DNA of 64,000 nucleotides from Rhynochetos jubatus (GCA_027574665.1 CM050652.1:36413631-36477630), one strand, 5' to 3'. Shown: positions 52,218-64,000, numbered from the stretch's first letter. The notes: generated by a model not told the origin, from the letters alone. Program-made: numbers and translations.

Positions 52218-55200
52218 TACCAGAAGGAAAACCTCGAGTCACTACTGCAGTGTAGGTGGAGGTGAACTTGGTCTGGAACAAGTTGATTAGATGGTTTAAT
52301 TGAACTCTGGTACACTAGAAATGTAGAAGTCTCTTCTGCCCAGGAAATGGTAAAAGCTGCTTATAAACAGCCTGTAATCAGAGAATCTGAGTCATTAACG
52401 TGCATGTGCAGGCGGGGTATACGCTTATGTGTGTCATGCCCAAGTCACAGCCACAACAGAAATATGTCTGTAGGGAGTGAATAATAGTTGGGAGAAACAG
52501 AGGGCGTAGGGAAGCAAGAAGAACAGCCAAGTAATTGAAAACATCCTCTGGAGAAGTAGCCTACAAATGACATTAAGGATGCTGAATGGGAACTGGCAGT
52601 AGGAATGCAATTCTTACTGAAAAGCTGTTTGTTGAGGTAGTCATCATTTCAGAACTGCTTGATGTGAAAGAATATGCTTGCTGATAGAAACAGTCTTATC
52701 CCGGCCTTCCCTTATGGGAACAGTACTTACAGATGCTGAGGCCGGATTCTGCTCATGGCGTCTCGCTGCAAAATGATCTTTCTGTTTTTCTTTGACCCAC
52801 TCGTTCTGAACCACCAACTTAGATGATCACCATGGGAGTCAGGGTGTACCCAAGGTGCTGTGTCCTATGCTAACCTTAGCGCAACCACTTACTAGCTTTA
52901 GTTCAAAGACTCAGATGAGTCTGTTATGTTTTCTACAGTAACTTGCTATCAGGAATGATGGAGTATTTCTAACATAACTAGTACAGTCTTGTAGTCAGAC
53001 AATTTTATGTCCAGAATTTATTGGTGCCTACAAATATTGCTTTCTCCCATTAAGACAGTGGTAACAGTGATTTATTCAGCTTTCTGAAAATCCTAGACTA
53101 TGAGAATGTAATGTAGTTAGGGTAAGTTAATAATAATTCATTTAAAATGGAGTGACCCACATTTTAAATAGTCTCTTTTTCTTCTAAATTAACTGGTATT
53201 TTTGTTCTGAGTCCTCTGGACCTCTGAATGGGGATGTACTTTTTACAAGAGTGAAAAATTGAATGTCTTCTATGTATACTGCATTTCTGATGTGTAGATC
53301 TCTTGGGTGTTGTGTAAAGGAGAATGCCATTGTTCCACATAGGAAATTAGGTAGCAGAAAGTGAATTGGTGGCTTATTACAGTCTTTGTTCCCTGCCTGA
53401 TAGACTCTACTGCTTCTGTTACCCAAACCTGTGTTTCAGGAGTTTAAATTATGTTATAAAGTACATAATATATTTTCCTATTGGTTGCAAGAAAAATAAT
53501 GTATTTTGAAAAGTTTTGTCCCTTAGCTGGGTGAAGGTGTTTCAGAAACCAACAGTGCAATTTCTCACTGTCCTTTCTCTTGGGTGGAAACTTGCCAGTG
53601 GTTTTTGCCTCGTTGAATATGGAAAATCTAGTCAATGGAACCACTCACATTACAGAAGAGGAACAAGCGCTGACCCCAGGCATTTCACGTGTTCCTGCTC
53701 AGTGTTGTTTGTTTCCCTGCAAAGCCAGTCAGAGCTGTGATAGCCACGGTGTGCTATTTCGTAGAGAAAGCTCACAGAAGGAGTGAGACCTGGGATCCAT
53801 TTTGCCTGTTGGCTGACATTCGGTAGCCAGCCATGTGTGTGTCGTTAGCCCACTGCAAATGGAAGGTAAAAGGCATTGCTTAAACTGCTCTCAGTGAGCG
53901 AGCATGTGGTCAGTAACTTGACTAAGTGCCTGCGATTCCTGGTTTGAACTGACCCAAAGGCAGTCAGTTGGTAGTAAAAACCTACCTGAGAGACATTTGG
54001 CAGGGAACTTTTAAGACATAACCAATATGGGAACAGGTTTAGTAAAAAGGGGATTATTTTAATGTAAATTGGAGAAGTCAGTCCAAGCTTTTCATCACGG
54101 CATTAGCAGGGTTCTCAGCATAGCTGCAATGTGTCGGGAAGGTGGGCATTCACTTCTGGGATGTCCCTGAGCCCGGGGTCTCTGGCCCTGGGAACACTGC
54201 ATAGACAGAACAAAGCACCAGAGCTCAGAGATTCCAGAGTTTAATATCCTTTGGGGTGCTTTTCCTTCCTTGCTTTTATGGACAGTGAATAAACCTGGGA
54301 GAATAATACAAGTCTAGATTTATTGTACACTTTTTAAGTCTCATATTCTTTATGGCACAAGGTAAGCTATAAAAATTCAAGGTTTCAGCTCTGTGTAAAT
54401 CAGTGTAGAGCCATCATAAGAGATTGGGACAGTGCTTGCATATAAGAATCAGGGCATATTTTGAAGAAAAATAAAGCTAGTTCATCATTATTCAACTAGA
54501 ACCTTTTCCCTACCTCAAAGCAAGTAAAAACATCCAAGATTAGTAAAGCTTTTCCAGTGGCCAACCGTTCATCTTGGTCATCTTTCAGTGATTTAGAAGC
54601 AGGTCAGTAATCTGTAAGGCCAGGTAGAGGTGCTTTTAGTTGTGCCTTAAAGAATGAACCTTTTACGATCCCAAATCTCTCATTTTGCTCCCATGTCTAG
54701 TATTCTGGGCTGTCACTACCATTCTTCGTATGAAAAGGAAATACTTTCTTTAAGATGGGCAGCGATTTTTGCATTATTTGAAAAGCATCTGAAAGGCAGG
54801 ATTCTTCTGTCTGAAAGCTCTGCATTAAAGAGTTCATGGATTTTCCATTAATACGGTTTTATCAGGGGTATTCACTATATTCTTCGTTCTATAGGTACTC
54901 AGTAGCAGCTAGTGAGTAGATTCAGCTGACGATGACTTGATCTTTTTTTCTTTGCTTAAAACCGTATTTCAGGATTTTGTATTGTCATCTCTTAATGCAG
55001 TTCCTGGGTGCCTTCCACGTAAAATCAATAGCAGTAGCAAAGACCCTAGAGAAGGGCACAGAACCTCTCATTCCTCTCTGCCGCTGAGGTAAAAACCTTT
55101 GTCAGAGGCATGGGTTTGTGATTTTGGCTGGCAGGAGCACTGGTGGCTGGGCAGATCCGGTAAGGCTGTGAGTGCTGCTCTTGCACCCTGCTGAGGGTGC

Positions 55201-55558
55201 TTTCTGGTCGTGCCAGATCCCTCCATCCCTCACCTCAGCCCTTGGTGACAGGGTGGGCAGCTCTCAGAAACGAAGGAAAAACTCCCATCTGCACCTTTTT
55301 GTACATGTCCACTGCTTCTTAAAACGTCCAGAAGCCCATGTGCTTTAACTGCAGCGTGACCCCCCTTCACATGTATAGTGTGTTTATTCTTGCCTGAGCT
55401 GCGGGCATGAGCTAGGCACACAGAGCAGTATTACGCATGGTATCCTTTTTTCTCGCCTTTTGCAAAGTGAAATGATATGATCTATGTGCTCAGGTTCCTC
55501 AAGCTCCTCTTCAGTTAATACCTTTCCTCCCACTCTCCCATCCACCGCAGACTGGGGT

Positions 55559-55950
55559 CGTGATGCCACAGCCTCAGAAAATAGCTCATGGTAGAGTTAG
55601 GCAGCTCTGCTGTGCCGGGGTCCCCGTTGCCCAGTTGAAAGCAGCGTTGTACGTGTGTCTGCAGGTGGGTGCGATGGAGGATGCGGTGCTCGGCCACTTT
55701 GCATTGCTGTGCAGGCTGCAGCGTCCAGCCGGCCCCACACATCCCCCTTCCCCTCTCTCCCTCTGTTTCGGCTTCCTGTTGACACCTCTCCTCCTTCTTG
55801 ACCTACTCCACCACCTAGTTAGTTAGCCCCAGGATTACAGGTCGCTAACACTGCGCCTGCTTGTTTCCTTGGAGGAGGAGGAGGGAGGGAGGGAGCCCCG
55901 GCTCTCCCGCTGACACTCGCCCCCAGGGTCTTGGCTGAGGGACAACCGCT
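55559..55950. other. GC- and CpG-rich segment in intron 3
   Basis: I count about seventeen CpGs in roughly 390 bp, with runs such as GGAGGAGGAGGAGGGAGGGA at 55871 and several GC-box-like strings. It is the most CpG-dense segment of the window. No repeat family is recognised. It could be an enhancer or a promoter of an unannotated transcript; nothing in the sequence decides this. Overlapping frames up to 94 codons are typical of GC-rich non-coding DNA. Confidence 0.45.
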
Positions 55951-58734
55951 GCTGGCAGCAGTCTGGGAGGAACTTTCAGTGGTAGCAGAAGAAAAGAATT
56001 TGGCAGGGAGGTGAGCCACATGATTGTGATTCATCCTGCACTCTTGAAATGTGGCAGGAGGGCTAGGAAACGCTTCGGGTGCCAGCACCGAGAGCAGAGA
56101 CACTCGCGTTCAAACATCATATTCTTTTTATAGTAAGGCATGCCTCATAGGAAAAATATTGAACTTGGCCTTCCAGGATGAAGAAAATAGGCCCAACTGA
56201 GATTTTACTGCTTGAGTCACTCACTTAATCAGTTACTGGTTGCATGTAGGAAGCCTTCTATTAGGCTGACTTGGAAAAATTGGTTTTAATTAATTAATAG
56301 TGACACTGAGCTGTTTTTCAATTTGCTCAAAACTGCTTTCATTTGTAGTTCCCTTTATGTGAAAACACTCTTAAGATACCGTAATTCAGAAGAGTAATAG
56401 CCTTAATGCATCCACTTGATGGAACTGCCTTCTAGAAAGGGGTCTTTTTTTTGTATGTGAGACGTTTGTTGCAAAGGTGAACAAAGTTGTACGGGAATTG
56501 TGATGGCTTTGTGGTCCTGATTCTCCTGCCTTTCCTTATGGAGGATGGGCTCTTAGCCCTGGGCTGCGTGCGTGTCCCGTTCACATCCCACGGACGAATG
56601 GAAGAAACAGAAAGTATTACTTAATAGGCATGGAAGTGCAGGGTGGCAGTTTGAAGACCATGTAACTAATCAGTTCCAGTCCAGCTTAAAAATTCTGGCT
56701 TTCCTTTTGTAGACCACCTTGTTGTGAATATACAGCATAAAAAGACCATCTCCTTAGCCTTATTTTGACCCAGCTCCCTTGTCCGGCAGGAGGTGGTTAC
56801 AAATGCAGTTGTCAAGTGCAGCTCGGTTGGAGAACACCAGTCTGCAAGATCCCGCACACTTGGAAGACCCACGTTGACTCAAAGACTTATTGCTTCCCAT
56901 GTGCCATAAATCTGCATCTACACCAAAAATGTAGAGGCCACAGTGTATGGAAGTTCCTCTTCCTCGCTGAGAGTGTTTATGACAGATTTATATTGATGGC
57001 AGCAGTGCACCACAGCCACAGACTTCTATTATATTCAGGCTCTCCTAACTCAGTCCTTATTTCCTGTTGAAGGTGAGACAAGGTCCTGTATGAATGAGGG
57101 GTGAAATTACAGCTGAACTTTCTAATTGCTGTTAGTACAGGAGAACCTTTAAGAAATATAGCAAGACCTTTTGTGTTCGGAGCTACCCCTGCCCTCTCTT
57201 CGCCAGGCCGCTTTATGTTAAGTTTGCTTTTTCCCCCCACAAAAAGCCAGTAAGTATGTGCCTGTATCTTTTGTCATGTTTACAGAGGGTATTTGAAAAG
57301 AAGGTCAGAAGTGCTTTAATTCTTGAAAAAAACCAGCCAGTTTCAGCTACCCAGAACTTTCAAAGTGTATACAAAACCACAAATGCTGGTAACTGTTATT
57401 TCAGGCCTCGGGCTAAGACATGATAAATTAACACTGTCCAGATTTCATTTTGGAAACAGTGCCTGCTCCTGCACAGACACATTCATATCCTGATGAACTC
57501 CGGGGCAGCTCGGAGAGGCAATCACCACATCCTCCGTCTGACCTTGACAGTGACTGCTTCCTCCTGCTTCTTGCGCTGATGCCGAGCGGCCGAGCCTGGG
57601 TGCGAACACTGTCCACAGCTCCAAAAGCTGAGAAAATGTCAAGTTTAGCTCTGCCAGAGTTGTCTAGGACCAGATACTCCTTCATCCCAGCCTCCTTTCC
57701 CTCTGTTCTCTCCCTGTTCCACTCAGCGGAGGAGGAAAAATCAAGTATTTACAATAAGGGCTTCAGAGGTTCCCGGGGTGTGTTAGGAGTGGTGCCAGCG
57801 TCTTTGGGGCTTTGAAGAGTCCCATCGTGAAACGGCTCTGATAAACCACAGTCCTCTGTCTGGTCTCACAACTAATTTGGCACCACTGTTTTAATTGAAA
57901 TAATTATTTCTCAATTCTAAGTCTAAATTGGGAAGTAGGAGGAGGCAATGCTAAGCAGTAACAAGAAAGAGGCAGTAACGCACCGACCCTTTCTTTGTCC
58001 TCTGTAAATGTTCTTACTTTTTACGTTTGTTGGAAAAACACCCATTTGACTTACCTTACTGTTGTGGGATCTAGTCGCTTCACTTGGAGACTGCGGGAGA
58101 AGCAGGCCCCCCCATGGACTTGAGCAGTACGTGACTCCTTGTAGGAGACTATGGAAGAAACAGAACCAGCCCTAGAAATCACAGGGTGCAAAAATGCCCC
58201 CAAGCTACCTTTCCACTTCGCTTTTCATCTGTACTGGACTCTGAATCTAGGCCAGTCAGTTATTTCTTGCTTCAATCCTCATTTCACTACAGGATTTAAT
58301 GGCTTAGGACTTAACGATTATTTGCAGTGGTAAATAACTTCGCCTTTGATTGAAAGGAGAGTTCAAAATCTTCTGAACTGAATCCCCTCTTCAAACATGC
58401 CAGTCTCTATTTTTTCCTTTGGAGCAGAAATCACTGGGGTGTGCCTGTGTTTGCCATGATTCGCCCATCGGCCACCTCATGCAGGGTGGTTTCACTCCGT
58501 TCCTGCCCGAGCCTCCCGTCACCCCTCGCACAGGAGGTTGTGCTGCTGGCTGAGCCAGCGGGTCTGAACGGCCAAGGTGTCTGCTGCTGGATTAACACAG
58601 GTTTTTTTGGTCTGACATATTATTGCAAACATATGTCTGTGCCGTTAGGTTCCTAAAATATCTTTAAATGCCTGTGTGTATGCGTCTTCCCAAAGACACA
58701 GAGGAAGTCTGTGGTAGAGAAGTAACTTCTCCCT

Positions 58735-58745
58735 GGGGGGGGGGG
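58735..58745. repeat. G11 homopolymer
   Basis: A short G run within a GC-rich part of the intron; its length may be imprecise. Confidence 0.85.
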
Positions 58746-58991
58746 ACCCTGACGGTGCAGAACAGCGAGTAAATCAGTACGTCGTTCGTGGACGTTTTTG
58801 AAGGGAGCTCCAAACACCGGCTAGTAAAAGGAGCATGTGTGAGATGATGTAAGCCCGGCCTGGGAGGAAGAGCCCAGGGCTTTGCCCTGCTCCGTGGCAG
58901 CGTGACAAGTCAGGCTTCCAGTGACAATTATTTACCCTGCTGGCTTGGATTGTAATGGATTATGGTGTTGTCACGGTCCGTTTGGTGGAAG

Positions 58992-59009
58992 ACAAACAAA
59001 CAAACAAAC
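58992..59009. repeat. (CAAA)n microsatellite, about four units
   Basis: ACAAACAAACAAACAAAC, a short perfect tetranucleotide repeat. Confidence 0.9.
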
Positions 59010-59095
59010 GGATCTGTAGTTTTAGGAGCCTGTTTTAAAATGTCAGCCATCTGCCAGGCAGAGGCTCAATAAATCAAGGTTACGGGAGAAGGTTA

Positions 59096-59119
59096 GTGCG
59101 CACACGTGCGCGCGTGTGT
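59096..59119. repeat. 24-bp alternating purine-pyrimidine tract
   Basis: Every base from 59096 to 59119 alternates purine and pyrimidine (GTGCGCACACGTGCGC, then GCGTGTGT), with five CpGs. Such tracts favour the left-handed Z form under negative supercoiling. Confidence 0.95.
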
Positions 59120-60491
59120 TCTGCAGGCTCCGCATACTTCTCCAATGACCAGTGTTCGAAGTTGATACTTATTTTGCAGAAGATGCTCTTAGGATTTACG
59201 CAGCTGATGGCAATTAAAGAACTATGCTGGGGAGACGTGCCTTGTTTGGAGGGGATTCAATTGCTATCTCTCTGCGTATTTTTTTTACTGTAGCTAACCA
59301 TGCTTTGATTTGAACTTTGGAAAGTGCTGAATATCTGCACTCCCCACTGTATTTAAGTGTCACGGAAGGCGTTGCATACCTTTGCTGGTGTATCTTGAGA
59401 TCAGTTGTTTCACTCTGTGTCCCTGTTAAGTGTGGGCCGGGGATGTGTGTTGGGTGGCACTGCCGTTCCAGCCCATCTGCCTTAATGCCATTTTTTTCCT
59501 CAAGGCCCCATTCTCAGGGCATCTCACCCATGATAGCAGTTTGGTATATTACTCTCAGAGGAACTGCATTGAAGAAAACAAGCCAAGGTGAATGAAGGTG
59601 CAAGACTCCCGCTCTCCCTTTCCTACTTTTTGGAGGAAGATTATAGTGCCAGTGCTCCCACTGACACTGAGGGAAGCTAGAGCATCCCCCAACCAGCTCA
59701 CTTGGGAATATTCGGGAGAAGGCAGAACCTCAGTGTTAGCAGAAAACTTCGGTTGCTTTCATACCTTACAAAACAGAGGAAGAGAGCTCTTTTGACACTA
59801 CTGCTTTTTTTTACACGCTGCTGCGAAACGCGGCAGTGCTCTGCACAGCCCAGCTTTGTTTGTACACCCCGCACTTTGTCCTTTCGCTTCCACTGGGTTG
59901 CTGTATGAACGTAAATCTGCTTGGACCAGTAAAAGATCGTTTAAAACAAATAGTAAAATGAACAGCATTTGCAGAGCAATAAAGGAAACACCTTTGCAAA
60001 CAATTCACACCCGTTTTGAAAAATATTAAGAGTATCGGTTTCCAAGGTTGCAAATAATGCTTTTATTAGGTTTCAGATGCACACACACAAACAGAATCAG
60101 CATACACTCATAGATGTGTAGAGAGCCTACCTCCAACTGCATGACTCCGTGACTTCATTCCTTCATCATCACAGCAAATTCTTCAATGCGGGACATAAAA
60201 TAGAAGTCATTAACAATGTTTATGAGGAAGCATATTGTGTTTAAGTGCACATTGTGAAGAAAAAAAGTCATTAAGATTGTTCAGAGCATAGGAAGTGAGG
60301 AAGAAAGGAGGAAATCATGTTTGTTGAATTTGTTTATGTGAGGATTACATGCAGTTTATGCAATTCAAGATTTCAGAAGCAGATAAGATCTTCTAAATCA
60401 GCCATAAAACCTGTATCTGATTTTTCACACCAAAGAAATAACAAAAAGAGGTTTTGTTTTCTCTGGAGGAAAACAGAGGGAAGGAGGCATA

Positions 60492-60586
60492 GGGCCAAAT
60501 TCTGATCTCACTTTTGCTGGTGTTCACTGAAATTGTTGGAAATATGCTGGATTTACACTGATGTAAGCGAGATTAGAACCTTGCCC
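60492..60586. repeat. Palindromic MITE-like element (95 bp)
   Basis: The left end GGGCCAAATTCTGATCTCAC is matched in inverse by the right end: the reverse complement of 60564-60586 begins GGGCAAGGTTCTAATCTCGC. The interior has CTGGTGTTCACTGA and GGATTTACACTGATGTAAGC. Terminal inverted repeats, small size and the TTTACAC...GTGTAA core fit a non-autonomous element family abundant in crocodilians and turtles. I think it is the one called Chompy, but that name is from memory. Confidence 0.65.
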
Positions 60587-61164
60587 GTGGCAGACAGAAC
60601 ATCGTCTCTGTACGTTTAGTATGGTTTGGGGCTATCATAATACAAAAGCTCTATTGCTGTTATGAAGTTGACAAGGTCATGGTAAGCATATAAGGACAAA
60701 TGTTACATAACAATTTGCAGCTTTAATATGATTTTGCTGATATTTGGCTCAGTTCTTTGGGTCTTCATATAATTTTGCTGATTTAAATGAGTTTCATGTG
60801 AACGAGCTCTTAACTTAGAAGAAGTAGAAAGCATCCACCGTGAGAGTCTGAAATGAATCGACACCCACATGTCGCATCCCTTTCAGTTGCTAAGTGACAG
60901 CTTGTCTCGTCCGATCTTGTGAATCTAATTTCTGCCTGGATGTGTTTATACTCTCAAAACGAATCTATCGAAGCGAATCCTTCGTTTTGCAGCGCAGTCT
61001 TAGCTGCCGCTGCCTAGCTCATAGGTGATGCATATTCATTTGGCACAGACATGACATGAACAAGGTGGGGTCAATCAGAGATGGGGTGTCAACGTCCCTT
61101 CTTCACCGGCTCTAGGTCCATTCTGGTGTTTGGGTACATTTCTTCTATTTTACGGGCTAAATCT

Positions 61165-61254
61165 GGGGTCAAATTCTATACCACCGTAAGCCGGCAGAGA
61201 TCCTTTTATTTCAGTGGATCTGTAGCAATTTGCACTGGCTGAGACTGTGGCCCC
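61165..61254. repeat. Palindromic MITE-like element, second copy (90 bp)
   Basis: The left end GGGGTCAAATTCTATACCAC and the right end (GAGACTGTGGCCCC, whose reverse complement is GGGGCCACAGTCTC) are partial inverted repeats. The interior TTTCAGTGGATCTGTAGCAA and TTTGCACTGGCT follow the same family layout as the copy about 600 bp upstream. Confidence 0.6.
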
Positions 61255-64000
61255 TAAAAGCTTGTGTCAACAAAAGTTTTAACTGGGGGAAAAGCAGTAG
61301 AAAAAACTAAGTAAGTAAAGCTGTTGCTGTCAAGAGACATTTCTATTATGTAATCCTAAAATAGTAGTGTTTTGAGTATAGCTCATTCAGTCATCCTAAA
61401 CAGAATTAGTACAGTTGGGAAAGGAGGGGGGAGGTGTGAATGTTTCAAGGAGGTCTTTGAACGTTTTCTTCAAATGTTCATTGCATCTAAGATCCCATTT
61501 TTTGTGTGCCTTTATTTGCTCCAGAATACTGCTGGACTGCCAACAAAGGAGGGCCTGTCCTCCCAGGAATTTTCTGCATTCCTCTCTGGAGTAGGCATTT
61601 TTCTCAGCTACAAAGGCCCTTTGGCAAATTCCCTCTAATCATTGGATTTACCCTGGGCTCTGATAGGTGCCATTCATGAACTTGGTCTGCTGTTTGATGG
61701 GGCTGAAGCATTAATGGGATCTTTTCATGATAAACAAAACAGAGTAACGTTACTGAAGGAATCACAAAGCTGCTCTTGTAGGGCAGTTCGGTTCTTTCTC
61801 CCTCCTTTTTTTCAGTTTCCCTCTGTTCTCCATTTTCCTTTCATTTTTAACTCATCCTTTCCTTGCTTTCATGAACAAACTTCTTTTTTTTGTTTTTTTT
61901 TTTGTCTCTGGGACCATTTTTAGTGGCAGATCTTGCCATCTCTGCTTACCTCAGGAGGCAGCAGGCTAGCTCACTGCCTGCTCAGCCCCAGGAGATGCAG
62001 AAAACTCGTACAAACTGCCCAGTTTTAGCTGCTTCATGGTTTCTCCAAGAGTCCTATACACCACCAGAAGAGAGACATCCATGGATTCTAATTCCTGTCT
62101 TCCCTCCCATGGGTTTCATTCCCGTCCATCAGTGTGTGTTTCACTCCCATCATAACTGATGTTCAGATGAGGAGGGGAAAGAAAAGAAATCAACAAAGGA
62201 CTCACCTTGGTATCATAATAAGAGCCGAAGTTCCCTCTGCTTTTAAATGTCATTGGTAATAGTGGCTTTGTAGTCTTTTAGACTTTTTTTCCTCTAATAA
62301 TTTCTTAAAAAGTGTTATACTGTCCTAGTAATGGATATGTTGTGAAAACCAGTATTCGGAACTCGCAGAGGTAATACAAAAGTAGCTGTATGTAAGAAAA
62401 AAAAGAAAGCTCAGCAAACAGAGGTAAAGCAGAACTGCATCTTTTCTTCCAAGTTGTCACTGCTCATCTTTTTGAGGTGATGTGACCTCAAAAATGTAAA
62501 CAATACTATGCTGTTTTTACCAACACACCTTTCATTTAAACATCTCACATGCCTTCTGATGAAACGTCATACCAATGACTTGGGTGAGCAGTACATCAGT
62601 ACATCTCTTTTTTTTTTTTTTTAAAAAAAGGTTAAATTGCAAGATTTTTCTTAAAAAACCCTTTATTTTGAAATTCTGGGCTTGAAAAACACTATATTTC
62701 CAACCAGCAGTCTCAAACCAACTCATTTTCATATTCACCACTTAATTTGTTAAATCATCTGTATCTGAGGCTGATAATGAATCAATTAAGTAAACATAAG
62801 CCAGCTATTTTTGTTTCAGAATTTTCTAAACCCAACCAGTGTTCTTCCATAAAAAGAAATTTTTTTTGCTGGAATTTTCCTCTTCAAAATTAAAAGAAGG
62901 CATAATCAGACGGAAGGGAAATGAGCACACTGCCTTCCACGTGCCGCACATAACTTCTCACATTTCCATCCTGCTGAACAACACTGTGTTTGGAAAGTGT
63001 TGAGGGAAAAGCTGGATGTGCTGCAAATATGTTAGAAAGCTCTTCTTAGACTCGTAAACAGTAGATCTACAAGCTACATGTGAAGGCACTGCAGTCCATA
63101 ACTCCATTTTTTTGGTACCCTAGAGAACCTTCCTAGCTCTACAGATAAGATCCTTAACCTTAAGCACCTGATGGGATTGTTTAGGTTGGAGAAAACATAG
63201 ATCTAATCTAGTTGGGCCTAGTTATAGCTCTTTGGAGGAAAACTCCCTTCCTTTCCATGTTGACTTCCTTTATCCATCTTCTGTCTGTCTACCCATCTCA
63301 TTGCAAAGCTGTTGGAGAAGGCAGGGCTTTTCTGATGTACTCCAGAGACAGAAAAGGCTGCCTGAGCTGATGGTCACAGGAGTGGAAAGCCCCCCTAGAT
63401 CCAGTTGACAGCTCTGAAGTGAGGATGCATGCAAACAAGTGAGAGTAAGAGGTCCCATCTCTGACAGATTAAGGGAAAGTGGGGTGAGAATGACTGTGGT
63501 GCTGTGTGAGCTAACCAGGCTAGCTGGTCTGGACACAGTGGAGACCCTCCCTGGTGGGACATGCCTTGGTCATGACGCAGCCAGAACCTGTTGGGCGTAT
63601 TTCACTAGCTTCCAAGTGCAGTTTCCAAGGGGACCACACCTGATAATGTGTGCTTATGGAAATTTGGCAGCTACAGAGAGTCAGGAGAGTATGGAAAGGA
63701 GTCAAGGCACTGGCTTGACAAAAGTTTAGTCCCTTAAGCGTAAGGCAACACAAGATATGAATGACCTCAAGGGCCCAGAGCCTGTCAGCTCTTCCATACC
63801 AACTTCCAAACCTGGAGCACACAATGTTTTATTAACAGTTGCTATAACTATAAACACTTACTTGGCACCAATCACTGTGATGTCCAAGGACCTTTGTGCA
63901 TTTTAGTGAATTAATTGAAGATATGACAGTGTTTAATGTCCATGATGAGAGATTCAGCCCTGGCCCATGTGGACTCCGTATTGCATGCTTTGAGTGGGAT
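61255..64000. other. Unique intronic sequence to window end
   Basis: No gene recognised. Contains a pyrimidine-rich stretch near 61.79-61.92 kb and a T15A7 run at 62608-62629. The 89-96-codon frames have no motif. Confidence 0.5.
63165..63225 (-). mobile_element. Possible decayed CR1 3' end, reverse orientation
   Basis: GGGATTGTTTAGGTTGGAGA, then TAGATCTAATCTAGTTGGGC resembles the reverse complement of a CR1 3' end (GGTTTAGGTTGGAAGGGACC...AGATCATCTAGTTCCAAC). The match is short and there is no octamer tail. Confidence 0.35.

Larger units (their letters stand above)
50764..55550. other. Mostly unique intronic sequence
   Basis: No gene recognised. Contains the CATAAT-rich microsatellite at 51.16-51.23 kb and an A18 run at 52200-52217. 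The rest is unrecognised sequence of moderate GC. Confidence 0.5.
55951..60491. other. Unique intronic sequence of raised GC
   Basis: No gene recognised. Contains a further CpG cluster at about 57.50-57.61 kb (eight CpGs), a G11 run, a CAAA repeat and a Z-DNA-prone tract. AT-rich unique blocks with homeodomain-type motifs lie near 56.28, 57.89 and 58.92-58.97 kb. Confidence 0.5.
6279..64000 (+). other. HMGA2: HMGA2 intron 3, 5' portion (3' end outside window)
   Basis: At least 57.7 kb of non-coding sequence follows exon 3. The exon 4 peptide (PQQVVQKKPAQ in human) was not seen in any frame. HMGA2 intron 3 is known to be very long in mammals. It is where tumour rearrangements separate the AT-hooks from the acidic tail and 3' UTR. 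The content is mostly unique AT-rich DNA with scattered old repeats, listed individually. No second gene is supported on either strand. Confidence 0.9.

Noticed and set aside
1-64000. Intronic microRNA (miR-763 reported inside HMGA2 in other species)
   Set aside because: I looked by eye for the mature sequence I remember and its complement and did not find them. It may lie elsewhere in the gene.
1-64000. Ribosomal-protein-type processed pseudogene or antisense gene as at human HMGA2
   Set aside because: No frame resembles RPSA or another ribosomal protein, and no retrocopy with a poly(A) tail was recognised.
1-64000. Bacterial-type features, CRISPR arrays, operons, tRNA or rRNA genes
   Set aside because: The sequence is vertebrate intronic DNA. 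No regularly spaced repeats, no cloverleaf signatures and no ribosomal RNA similarity were seen.

Overview
This window is vertebrate nuclear DNA, most likely avian. It is AT-rich, has no dense coding, and carries a fairly well preserved reverse-oriented CR1 3' end of the type common in birds (about 46.25-46.36 kb). Several much older amniote repeats are also present: CR1 bodies and tails, one MIR-like SINE, and short palindromic MITE-like elements. I cannot name the species.

The only coding sequence I can support is one 51-bp exon at 6228-6278 on the + strand. It encodes KAEATGEKRPRGRPRKW, which is exon 3 of HMGA2 (third AT-hook), between a consensus acceptor and donor. The window therefore reads: 3' part of HMGA2 intron 2 (1-6227), exon 3 (6228-6278), then at least 57.7 kb of intron 3 (6279-64000). 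I found neither exon 2 nor exon 4, so both introns extend beyond the window. A very long intron 3 fits the known HMGA2 architecture, in which it separates the three DNA-binding AT-hooks from the acidic tail.

Layout by region. 1-6.2 kb: AT-rich intron with a C22 run and an A-rich run. 6.3-12.6 kb: unique sequence, a pyrimidine-rich acceptor-like site near 7.27 kb and one short palindromic repeat near 9.88 kb. 12.65-13.04 kb: a MIR-like SINE split by about 240 bp of unrecognised DNA. 13-34.6 kb: mostly unique sequence, with CR1 tails at 21.4 and 29.9 kb, a MITE-like element at 21.3 kb, small tandem repeats, a CpG-rich patch at 27.8 kb and a purine-rich strand at 31.2-31.5 kb. 34.6-36.5 kb: the largest element, a decayed CR1 body that can be followed collinearly through its reverse transcriptase region. 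39.6-40.2 and 49.6-50.1 kb: two further old CR1 3' regions. 46.25 kb: the younger reverse CR1. 55.5-59.1 kb: the most GC- and CpG-rich part, with a 24-bp alternating purine-pyrimidine (Z-DNA-prone) tract. 60.5-61.3 kb: two palindromic MITE-like copies.

The open reading frames here (184 codons at most) look like chance or repeat-derived frames. I recognised no other gene, RNA gene, CRISPR array or new gene system. The points most worth checking are possible intron-3-derived HMGA2 isoforms, the CpG-rich patches and the unidentified insert in the MIR. All repeat calls were made by eye from remembered family sequences, so their edges are approximate.
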